A stretch of 64,000 nucleotides of DNA, taken from Arenibacter echinorum (lineage in GTDB: Bacteria; Bacteroidota; Bacteroidia; Flavobacteriales; Flavobacteriaceae). The DNA lies in contig NZ_QLLN01000001.1 in assembly GCF_003259375.1 (NCBI RefSeq), forward strand, positions 659,360 to 723,359, read 5' to 3'. Shown here piece after piece: positions 27,275 to 35,145 of the stretch. A program made the translations under genes and the position numbers. Numbering within the stretch: position 1 is the first letter of the stretch; each line of letters opens with the position of its first letter. The notes below the pieces were generated by a model. The model was not told where the DNA came from and searched no databases. It worked only from the letters and a program-made list of their open reading frames with translations.

Positions 27275-27820
27275 TTAAAGGTCAAAAAAGACTGTTTCTT
27301 TCTGGCCTTGCATATGTATATTTATGGTGTAACCAACTTCAGTTTTCTTAGCAATTAAAGTGTTTCTGCGCTCCGATTCTACCAAATTTAAAATTTTATC
27401 AGATTGATTTAAATTAGCTTCATCATCAAAATATATACGTGTATAAGTATGAAGTAATTGTCCTCTCATAAATAGAATTACGTTTATAAAAGGAGCTTGA
27501 CCATCAACGGATTTCGGTTTGATAGTTTTAAAAATAAAACGGTTCTTTTCATCGGTGCCTGTGCCAAATCTACCATACAATTTGTGTTCACCATCATCTT
27601 GCCATAATTCAACCAAAGCATCATTAATAGTTTTTCCTTCACCGTCGAATACCGAACCTGAAATTTCTATAGTTTCTGGAGCATCTAAATCTGCCACCAT
27701 GTTATTATCGACCCAAGATTCGAATTCATAATCATACTGCGTCGGCGTGAGTCCATAAGCAAAAAATGGACCTATTGTCTGAGATGGAGTTTGTAAGTTT
27801 CTATTATCCATGGAGTTCAA
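27275..27820 (-). CDS. pcaG: Protocatechuate 3,4-dioxygenase, alpha subunit
   Basis: A 181-residue intradiol dioxygenase subunit without iron ligands. The N-terminal LQTPSQTIGPFFAYGL segment is typical of PcaG, followed by the beta-sandwich with ALVELWQDDGEHKLYGRFGTG. It pairs with PcaH, encoded 7 bp upstream, to cleave protocatechuate to 3-carboxy-cis,cis-muconate. A second ATG three codons in could also be the start. Confidence 0.95.
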   Translation of the reverse strand: MNSMDNRNLQTPSQTIGPFFAYGLTPTQYDYEFESWVDNNMVADLDAPETIEISGSVFDGEGKTINDALVELWQDDGEHKLYGRFGTGTDEKNRFIFKTIKPKSVDGQAPFINVILFMRGQLLHTYTRIYFDDEANLNQSDKILNLVESERRNTLIAKKTEVGYTINIHMQGQKETVFFDL

Positions 27821-27827
27821 TTTTTAT

Positions 27828-28535
27828 TTATTGATTTTCAAATGGAGTGGCATGGTGACCACGTAAAACAATATCGAAACGAAAGCCCAAAGCAAAATCT
27901 GGCTCCGTTAAAGCGAGGTCAAATTTTGAAATTAGCAAATCCCTTCCTTTTAGAGGGATGGATTGCACCATGGGGTCAAATTCAAGTAAAGGGTCACCAG
28001 GAAAATACATCTGTGTAATTAACCTACTGGTAATATCGCCTCCGAATAAAGAAAAATGAATATGGTTGGGGCGCCATGCGTTCGGATGATTTCCCCAGGA
28101 ATATGCTCCGGGTTTTATGGTGTAAAATTTATAGTTTCCTTCAGCATCAGTCATACAGCGGCCCGCCCCGGAAAAGTTAGGGTCCAAAGGTGCATTGTGT
28201 TGGTCCGCTTTATGAATATAACGTCCTGAGGAATTTGCTTGCCAGATTTCTAGTAATGTATATGGAATAGGATGCCCCTTTTCATTTGTCACTTTTCCAT
28301 GCACCACAATTCGTTCCCCAAGGGGCTCTCCATTTTTTACGGCATTTTTAGTAAGGTCACTATCCAATGCACCTAATTCAAAATCTTTAAATACCGGACC
28401 GGATAAGGTTAGGTCAGCTTTTTTTGGCATTATTAAGGGCTTGGTTGGTGCCCTAAGAAGAGTCGATTTATAGCCCTCGTATAAATAGTTTGGCTGAATT
28501 TCCCTGTCAAAGCCAGTTTGTATGATATCGCTCAT
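27828..28535 (-). CDS. pcaH: Protocatechuate 3,4-dioxygenase, beta (iron-binding) subunit
   Basis: A 235-residue catalytic subunit. The four iron(III) ligands of intradiol dioxygenases are all present: Y106 (GRYIHKAD), Y145 (GAYSWG), H158 and H160 (RPNHIHF). It is the first gene of a seven-gene minus-strand operon (pcaH-G-B-DC, pobA, pcaIJ, pcaF) whose spacings are all 12 bp or less. It is transcribed divergently from an AraC-type regulator across a 190-bp gap. Confidence 0.96.
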   Translation of the reverse strand: MSDIIQTGFDREIQPNYLYEGYKSTLLRAPTKPLIMPKKADLTLSGPVFKDFELGALDSDLTKNAVKNGEPLGERIVVHGKVTNEKGHPIPYTLLEIWQANSSGRYIHKADQHNAPLDPNFSGAGRCMTDAEGNYKFYTIKPGAYSWGNHPNAWRPNHIHFSLFGGDITSRLITQMYFPGDPLLEFDPMVQSIPLKGRDLLISKFDLALTEPDFALGFRFDIVLRGHHATPFENQ

Positions 28536-28725
28536 AGCTAAAACTTAATAGTTGTGATATCGAAGGTATATATATATCTTAAAAATCTATTGGACAAATT
28601 CATTTAATGCTTGCACAAAATAAACATTTATAATGTTGTATATTTGAAATATAATAGTATATATCTGTAAAATAGGTATTTATGTTATTTTCATGTAAAA
28701 TATATCTTGTTTAAAATATACATTT
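28536..28725. promoter_or_regulatory. Divergent control region of pca operon and its AraC regulator
   Basis: A 190-bp, very AT-rich gap. TATATTTG at 28639-28646 matches the -7 box for the plus-strand regulator gene, but the nearest TTG (28611-28613) is 25 bp away, longer than ideal. Two TATATCT-containing segments flank the centre and might be regulator sites. No clear pcaH promoter was seen. Confidence 0.35.
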
Positions 28726-29595
28726 ATGAATGAAATTGTGCGGTATCAAGGCTTATATGGAGACCAGCATTTGTCTTTTGTGAGTGATTTTATTCATATG
28801 GAGCCCTTAGAAGAGCGCAGTAAAATTTATTCTTGGGAAATTCAAGAGCACTTTCATACCGATTTGGTTCAGCTTTTTATTATTGAAGCTGGAGGTGGCA
28901 CTTTGTTTTCTGAAGGAAAGAAAACAGCTTTGGATGCTCCTTGTGTGGTAACTATACCGGCGAATGTATTGCACGGATTTCATTTTGAACCTAACATTAC
29001 GGGAGATGTTATTACCCTATCCGTTTCTTTTTTTGAAACCATATTGAAAGACCGCCTACAGCTAAAAAAGGAAAGCAAACGTCTGGCTACTTTTCCGTTT
29101 GGGGACCGACCGGATATTGTGAAAGAAATACTGTACCTAAAAACAAAAATTCAGCAAGAACTATTGACCGAGGCGCCAGAAAAACTTTTGGCCATTACCA
29201 CCTATTTTGAGTTGCTGTACCTGCACTTGTACCGAGAGCAGTTTAGAACAACCGCCAATGCCCTGATCTCTAACAACCGAAATTTGGGCTATTACCAGCA
29301 GTTTCAAGATTTAATACGCCAAAACGCGAGCAACCTACTTTCTATAAAAGCCTTTGCAAAGGCCATTGGCATTACCCAGACCCACTTGAACCGTGTATGC
29401 CAAACCGTTGCCGGAAAATCTGCCCTTAAGGTAGTACAGGACTTTACCTTAAATGAAGCTAAAAAATACCTGTTGAATACCTCTTACTCTATAGCCGAAG
29501 TTGCCTATTTTCTCAATTTTAATGACCCGGCTTATTTTAGTCGACTTTTCAAGAAAAGGGTTGGCGTGGCACCTGGGGAATTTAGGAAGGGATAA
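28726..29595 (+). CDS. AraC-family regulator, probable activator of the pca/pob operon
   Basis: A 289-residue protein. It has an N-terminal cupin-like effector domain (HFHTDLVQLFIIEAGGGTLF and VVTIPANVLHGFHFEPN, about 40-110) and a C-terminal double HTH (SIKAFAKAIGITQTHLNRVC and SIAEVAYFLNFNDPAYFSRL, about 205-289). This layout resembles the PobR/PobC-type AraC activators of 4-hydroxybenzoate hydroxylase. It is divergent from pcaH and converges with the transporter gene. Control of the pca operon by 4-hydroxybenzoate or protocatechuate is inferred from position. Confidence 0.85.
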   Translation: MNEIVRYQGLYGDQHLSFVSDFIHMEPLEERSKIYSWEIQEHFHTDLVQLFIIEAGGGTLFSEGKKTALDAPCVVTIPANVLHGFHFEPNITGDVITLSVSFFETILKDRLQLKKESKRLATFPFGDRPDIVKEILYLKTKIQQELLTEAPEKLLAITTYFELLYLHLYREQFRTTANALISNNRNLGYYQQFQDLIRQNASNLLSIKAFAKAIGITQTHLNRVCQTVAGKSALKVVQDFTLNEAKKYLLNTSYSIAEVAYFLNFNDPAYFSRLFKKRVGVAPGEFRKG

Positions 29596-29608
29596 AAAGA
29601 ATATTGTT

Positions 29609-30905
29609 TTATGAAATTTCCTTTGAAGAAATAAAATAAGCAAATAAGCCTGCTAAAAGAGCCAGTATTGCAAATATCATGAAATTAGTGGCCATGGTTA
29701 AACCCATACCTACTAATATACCACCAAGTGCTGGTCTCAGAACACCACCTAATCTACCAGCACCAATGGCCCAGCCAACACCAGTTGTTCGAAACTCGGT
29801 AGGGTACATTCTTGCTGCCACAGCGTACAAACCAACATAACCACCCTGAACCCCAAAACCTAAGAGTCCGAAAATGAATAATAGTGCATCTGTTCCAATA
29901 AAAACCTGAAAAACAGCCATTAAAATAGCCGTTGAAACGAGGAATATGGCTATGGTTTTTTTGAGCCCAATTCTGGATGAAATATATCCTTGGGTGACCA
30001 CTCCAACAAAAGCACCAATGTTAAATATTGTTCCTGCATAAATAGCCAATTCCATTGACAAACCTGTGTTAGAAGCTAATTTTGGAATCCAACTCACAAG
30101 AAAATAAAGGCATCCGAAGGCAAAGAAAAGTGCCGTCCATAATTGTATGGTAGGTAGTTTAAACTCTTTAGTAAGCAATTGTTTAACAGGTATACCCGGG
30201 TTTTTAGGAGATTTTTGTGGTAATGCAGCTAATAGCTGCAGTTGCATTTTTTAAAATTTGATTTACTTTTTTCAAAGCACCTTTTGGTTGCTTTTTAAAA
30301 TAGAACTCAATTGATTCTGATAGAAAAAAGTAAATTAACGGTAGGGTTACTAACGATGCTAATCCTGCCAATTTAAACATGAGTTGCCACCCGTATGTTG
30401 GTATGACATAAGCGGCAACATAACCCGCCATCACGGCTCCTACCGGGTAACCGCCAATAACGAGACTTACCCAAAAGTCCTTACTTCCGTTGGGGGTATA
30501 TTCCGCAGTTAAAGCTGCGGTACTGGCCAACATGCTTCCTATTCCCAGACCACTTATAAAACATAATACGATTAATTGTAGAACGCTCTCCGTATAACCC
30601 GTTAAAAACATACTGATACCCATTAAAAAAGCGCTCAGCACAATCATTTTTTTACGCCCTATCGAATCGTCATAAGGAGCCAGCATTAATGCCCCTATTG
30701 CCATACCTGCCAAACCAGCACTAAAAACAGCTCCCAATACCTCTGGACTAACTCTCCATGACTTAGCAATAGCTGGCGCGCAATAGGAAATGACCAGCAC
30801 GTCCATACCATCTAAAATGTTCATTAAAAAGCAGATGAAAATAGTGGCGTACTGTAATATGCTGATGGAACGTTCGTCCAAAAGTTGTTTAATTGGTTGT
30901 ACCAT
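29609..30905 (-). pseudogene. Frameshifted MFS aromatic-acid transporter (PcaK/VanK-like)
   Basis: Two overlapping reading frames together make one roughly 430-residue aromatic acid:H+ symporter. The N-terminal part (30905 to 30204) carries FLMNILDGMDVLVISY and the loop motif DSIGRKKM and ends in an unrelated tail. The C-terminal part (30247 to 29609) continues with the remaining six membrane segments and the RIGLKK loop. Adding one A to the A6 run at 30247-30252 (minus strand) joins the halves as LKKMQLQLLAALPQ. A real loss, a sequencing error or slippage at the homopolymer are all possible. It follows vanB by 24 bp and would import vanillate, protocatechuate or 4-hydroxybenzoate. Confidence 0.85.
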
Positions 30906-30929
30906 CCTTGATCTTCCAGGTAATTTGAT

Positions 30930-31910
30930 TTATGTACCCCGATATGCCGTATCAATGACCACATCGCCATTAGCAATACGACTGACACAGGCACACATTT
31001 TTTTATTTTCCCCTTTTTCCGCCTCGCTAAAAAAGAAATCTCGGTGGTCAACATCGCCACTGACTTCAAGGATATCTACTTGGCAAAGACCACATTCCCC
31101 CTTTTTGCAGTCGTACATGACCGCTATCTGAGCTTCTTCTAAGGCTTTTAGCATGGTCTGATTTTCCTTGACCTTTAGTTCTTTGTTGAATCTTGGAATT
31201 TTCACAGTAAAGGCTTGGGGCGCAAAAAGGCCAGAAGCACCAAAGGTTTCATAGCGCAGATTTTGATTAGCAAATGGACTGTTTTCCCATGTCTTACGAA
31301 TTGCATTCATTAACCCAATGGGTCCACATAGGTATATTTGGGTTTCTGTATTGGAAAGGTCTATAATCTTTGACGTATCAAAAAAGCCATCAACATCACT
31401 GAAGTGCACAATTAAATTTTGCCCTAACAGCTTCTTTGACAAGTTGATATAAGGCATTTCTTTTTCGGACCTGCCCAAATACAACATTCGTACATTCTTA
31501 TCATTTTGCGCCATCAATTCTTCGGCCATCCCAAGAATTGGAGTAATCCCAATTCCCCCTGCAATAAGAAGATAATCTGGGGTATTAAAACTAAGTTCAA
31601 AATGATTGGTGGGTTGTGAAATGCGCAACTTGCTTCCTTCTTTTAAACCCCACATATATTTAGATCCTCCTCGGCTTGCAGGTAACCGTTTAACCGCTAT
31701 GGTATAAGGTGAATTTGGACTGTACCGCCCAACCAAAGAGTAGCTCCTGATTTCTGGTAAATCATTGATCAAAACGGAAATATCCAAATGTGACCCCACT
31801 GTAAAGACTTCTGTACTACCTACCGGTGTAATTTGAATTTGCATTACATTATCTGCAACTTTTTTCATTTTACTCACCACGGCATCTTCCCAACTATTTC
31901 TATATCGCAT
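30930..31910 (-). CDS. vanB: Vanillate O-demethylase, ferredoxin reductase subunit
   Basis: A 326-residue phthalate-dioxygenase-reductase type protein. It has an FMN-binding beta-barrel (RSYSLVG, about 50-60), an NAD-binding domain (LIAGGIGITPILGM) and a C-terminal plant-type [2Fe-2S] domain with ligands in CKKGECGLCQ and a later Cys in MCACVSRI. It passes electrons from NADH to VanA. Its start codon overlaps the vanA stop by one base, so translation is probably coupled. The transporter pseudogene follows. Confidence 0.92.
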   Translation of the reverse strand: MRYRNSWEDAVVSKMKKVADNVMQIQITPVGSTEVFTVGSHLDISVLINDLPEIRSYSLVGRYSPNSPYTIAVKRLPASRGGSKYMWGLKEGSKLRISQPTNHFELSFNTPDYLLIAGGIGITPILGMAEELMAQNDKNVRMLYLGRSEKEMPYINLSKKLLGQNLIVHFSDVDGFFDTSKIIDLSNTETQIYLCGPIGLMNAIRKTWENSPFANQNLRYETFGASGLFAPQAFTVKIPRFNKELKVKENQTMLKALEEAQIAVMYDCKKGECGLCQVDILEVSGDVDHRDFFFSEAEKGENKKMCACVSRIANGDVVIDTAYRGT

Positions 31911-32965
31911 TAGTCCTTCTTTTCTTTTGCCACCATATTATCCGTAATTCTTCTTGCCCACATAGCACCGGCATCAATATTCAAATTATAGAATTCACGA
32001 TCTGGATTTTCATTAATAGCCTTTTGCTGCGCTTCCAAAATATCCTCATCCTGAGAAAAAATATGGGCCACGCCATTTTTAAGTTCGGTGGTATTACTTT
32101 GGTCCTTTAAATTATAATTTCTGCTAAATGCCCAGAAATAGAGACAGGTTTGATTGGTAGAAGGGGTTATCGTATTCAATACGTATCCATTAACCCCTTG
32201 TGACCGGTTACCTTCTGGAGCACCAGTATTCGCTTTGGCCACTCCAACATCAATATTTACGGTACAGGGGGCTTCAAATTTTATGATTTGCCAGCGATCT
32301 ACCGTACCATCATGGTCAAATACTTTATTTAATTGGCCTTTCCAAAATGGAGGGGGCTGTATATTTTTCATCCAACGGGTAACAGTCGCCGTATTCTCAT
32401 CATAGTGTACATCAAAAGGTGCTTCGGCCACATTTCGGTCACCAATAGTCTCAGAATGCACAAAGGTTTCATGGGTAAGGTCCATCAAATTATCTACCAC
32501 TAATCTGTAATTGCAATGCACTAAAATCATTTGTCCGTCACCTGCCCAATCTGGATCGTCGTTCCAGTGCATATCCGGAATTTTTGTTTCATCGGCCAAT
32601 GCAGGGTTGCCCATCCAAACCCAAATAAAACGATATTTTTGAATTACGGGATACGAACGAACACACGCAGATGGGTTTATTGTTTCTTGCGATGGCATGT
32701 AGGAGCAACGCCCATCACTATTATACTCAAGGCCATGATAGCCGCAAACAACCGTGTCTTCCCTTAAACTACCTTTAGATAAGGGTAAAAGTCTGTGCCA
32801 ACAGGCATCTTCTAAGGCTACAGGTGTACCATCTTTTTTTCGATATAAAACCAAAGCCTTGTTGCAAATGGTTCTTGGCAATAATTCATTTTTCAGTTCC
32901 ACATCCCATGCTACCGCGTACCAAGCATTCAAGGGAAAAGATTCGTTCATGGTAAAACTTTGCAT
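31910..32965 (-). CDS. vanA: Vanillate O-demethylase, Rieske oxygenase subunit
   Basis: A 351-residue Rieske non-heme iron oxygenase. The Rieske cluster ligands are C55/H57 (CWH) and C74/H77 (CGYH). The mononuclear iron site lies in NLMDLTHETFVH. With VanB it demethylates vanillate to protocatechuate and formaldehyde and so feeds the pca operon. Length and motifs match VanA; related aromatic O-demethylases (for example for syringate) cannot be excluded. A second Met at residue 6 is an alternative start. No formaldehyde-oxidising gene is visible nearby. Confidence 0.9.
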   Translation of the reverse strand: MQSFTMNESFPLNAWYAVAWDVELKNELLPRTICNKALVLYRKKDGTPVALEDACWHRLLPLSKGSLREDTVVCGYHGLEYNSDGRCSYMPSQETINPSACVRSYPVIQKYRFIWVWMGNPALADETKIPDMHWNDDPDWAGDGQMILVHCNYRLVVDNLMDLTHETFVHSETIGDRNVAEAPFDVHYDENTATVTRWMKNIQPPPFWKGQLNKVFDHDGTVDRWQIIKFEAPCTVNIDVGVAKANTGAPEGNRSQGVNGYVLNTITPSTNQTCLYFWAFSRNYNLKDQSNTTELKNGVAHIFSQDEDILEAQQKAINENPDREFYNLNIDAGAMWARRITDNMVAKEKKD

Positions 32966-33147
32966 AAATTAAATTTTTAACGGGAATATTTTAAACAAAA
33001 AAGGTTTAAATTAGAATACAATTTCTTGATATATTTCGTAAATTCAATAAAAAGTATTGATAATGAATGGTATCGGCATAAAAATGACTACATAATGCAG
33101 ATAATTTTTATGAAATTTACATTTTTTAGCCTAAAGAATTACAGATA

Positions 33148-33909
33148 ATGAAAATTATAGACCTTTCAGTAACTATTTCAGAAAAAATAACAGAACCTTT
33201 TCCAACAACCATCATTTATGAAGATCATAAGGAAGGAGCAAAAAAAATGGGAGGAATGCTTTTTGGAGGCGTGGACAGCTCTGTTTTTCCTGATGGAAAC
33301 GGTCCTGCTGGAGAATTTCTTACGGTAAATACTCATTCTGGAACACATGTAGATGCGCCATATCATTACTTTCCAACTTGTGCAGGAAAACCTTCGAGAA
33401 CTATCGACGAGATGCCATTAGATTGGTTTTTTAGAGATGGTGTTGTTTTAAATTTCACCGACAAACCTGATGGATATATGTTTGAACCTGAAGATTTAAT
33501 TGAAAAGTTACAAGACATAAACTACACCTTGAAACCTTATGACATTGTACTTATACGTTGCGACGCAGATAAACGGTTGCATGATCCTGATTATGTAAAA
33601 ATTCATGTAGGAGCTTCTGCAAAAGCTACACATTGGCTTATTGACCAGGGTGTAAAAGTTATGGGCACCGATGGTTGGGGTTGGGATATTCCACTCCATT
33701 TGCAAGCTGCCGATTTTAAAGCGAACCCAAGAGCTGGGGTTATATGGCAAGCACACTATGTGGGTATTGAAAAAGAATACTGTCAAATTGAAAAATTGGC
33801 TAACTTAGATAAACTTCCCCCATTTGGCTTTAAAGTTGCCTGTTTTCCGGCAAAGATTGAAAGAGGAAGTGCTGGCTGGACTAGAGCTGTTGCTATTTTA
33901 AAATCATAA
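33148..33909 (+). CDS. Cyclase-family (kynurenine-formamidase-like) metal hydrolase
   Basis: A 253-residue protein with the metal-binding motif of the cyclase/kynurenine formamidase/isatin hydrolase family, HSGTHVDAPYH (H63, H67, D69, H73). Family members hydrolyse C-N or C-O bonds, for example in cyclic amides, lactones or formyl groups. It starts block B, transcribed away from vanA across a 180-bp AT-rich gap, and is followed 22 bp later by an AraC regulator. In this context it may hydrolyse a ring-cleavage product or a lactone. No signal peptide, so cytoplasmic. The substrate is unknown. Confidence 0.8.
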   Translation: MKIIDLSVTISEKITEPFPTTIIYEDHKEGAKKMGGMLFGGVDSSVFPDGNGPAGEFLTVNTHSGTHVDAPYHYFPTCAGKPSRTIDEMPLDWFFRDGVVLNFTDKPDGYMFEPEDLIEKLQDINYTLKPYDIVLIRCDADKRLHDPDYVKIHVGASAKATHWLIDQGVKVMGTDGWGWDIPLHLQAADFKANPRAGVIWQAHYVGIEKEYCQIEKLANLDKLPPFGFKVACFPAKIERGSAGWTRAVAILKS

Positions 33910-33931
33910 CTCTAATCTTTTTGATGCAATT

Positions 33932-34843
33932 ATGAAAATTGGAAAAGAGAAAAGTATACCCATTTTAAGTTCTTATGAAATTTCTAATTTTCATATGCAG
34001 TCTATTGAATGGTTGCCAATAATTTCCAATACAAAGCACCCAGACTTCCATATCAACAGAGTAGATGATATTTCAGACAAAAAAAGCTTTCATGTACTGC
34101 CTCACCGAAAAACATACCATGATTTCTTTTTTTTAAAAAAAGGAACCTCTAAAAGAAGTAAAGGTCTAAACAGCTATGTTATTAATGCTCCAGCTATTTT
34201 TTTTCTGCCAGCCTATCAAATTACAGAACATGAAATGATTAGTGAAGATGCAGAAGGTTTTTACTGTCATTTTCATGAGAAGATATTTGATCTTTTTCCA
34301 AAGATTCTATTGAGTGAACAATATGGTTTCTTTCAATACCAATCAAATCCTGTGCTGCAACTACAACCAAATACTAAGCAGGTTGTTGAAAATATTTTGG
34401 AGCGTTTGTTTTTGTTATATAGAAAAGAAGAATACAATAAAAACCTGGTTTCATTATACTTAATGGCAATGTTTGAAGAGCTAAAAGCCGTTTCTGTGCA
34501 TACTGTTGCAAAAAACAGAAAGTCGAATTATGAAATTACCAAGCGTTATAAACATGCTTTGACTAAGCATATTTATGAATTTCAGAATATTTCTGATTAT
34601 GCGAATCTTTTAAATGTCACTCCAAATTATCTTAATAAATGTGTTAAAACTGCTATAGATAAAACCGCACAGGATCTTTTAAAAGAAATGTTGATTCTAG
34701 AGGCCAAAACCCTTATTCAACATTCTCAGCTTAATATTTCTGAAATTGCCGTAAAGTTATGTGATCAAACACCAAGTAATTTTGCCCGTTTCTTTAAAAA
34801 GCAAACAGGACTCTCTCCTAAAGAATACGCGGAAAAAAATTAG
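33932..34843 (+). CDS. AraC-family transcriptional regulator of block B
   Basis: A 303-residue regulator with an N-terminal cupin-like sensor part (HKTYHDFFFLKKG... and FFLPAYQITEHEM) and a C-terminal AraC double HTH (about 200-303; SDYANLLNVTPNYLNKC and NISEIAVKLCDQTPSNFARFF). It differs from the pca regulator at 28726-29595. Lying just upstream of the TonB receptor operon, it is the obvious candidate to control block B in response to its substrate. That role is inferred from position only. Confidence 0.85.
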   Translation: MKIGKEKSIPILSSYEISNFHMQSIEWLPIISNTKHPDFHINRVDDISDKKSFHVLPHRKTYHDFFFLKKGTSKRSKGLNSYVINAPAIFFLPAYQITEHEMISEDAEGFYCHFHEKIFDLFPKILLSEQYGFFQYQSNPVLQLQPNTKQVVENILERLFLLYRKEEYNKNLVSLYLMAMFEELKAVSVHTVAKNRKSNYEITKRYKHALTKHIYEFQNISDYANLLNVTPNYLNKCVKTAIDKTAQDLLKEMLILEAKTLIQHSQLNISEIAVKLCDQTPSNFARFFKKQTGLSPKEYAEKN

Positions 34844-35145
34844 ACGGATTTAGTTTTCTTCTAGTTTGTATATAAATCGCATATTTAGTTTTGATTCATC
34901 ACCTACTATAATCAATGTTATTAAGGTATTCTTATTGTAATTAAAAAGCCTATAACTATTTGCTTAACCTGTTTTATTAGCATATAATACTTACTGTGTA
35001 TTGATTTTGAATAGTATTGTTCTTTTTTTGATTCACAATTATCATTATTATATTGGAAATTTGAGAGCAACATTATTGACATATTAATAATATTTAACTA
35101 ATAAAATAATTAATATCATTTTTTATTCAACTTAAACTTACTTAA
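34844..35145. other. AT-rich upstream region of the TonB receptor gene
   Basis: 302 bp without a gene. It holds a candidate promoter (34865-34893); otherwise no structure was recognised. Confidence 0.5.
34865..34893 (+). promoter_or_regulatory. Candidate promoter for TonB receptor / sulfatase operon
   Basis: TTTG at 34865-34868 and TAGTTTTG at 34886-34893, 17 bp apart, approximate the Bacteroidota -33/-7 boxes. It would give a leader of about 245 nt, so it is only a candidate. Confidence 0.35.

Noticed and set aside
29609..30905. Two separate transporter genes
   Set aside because: Each half holds only part of a twelve-segment carrier, and one added base in the A6 run joins them exactly. It was recorded as one frameshifted gene.
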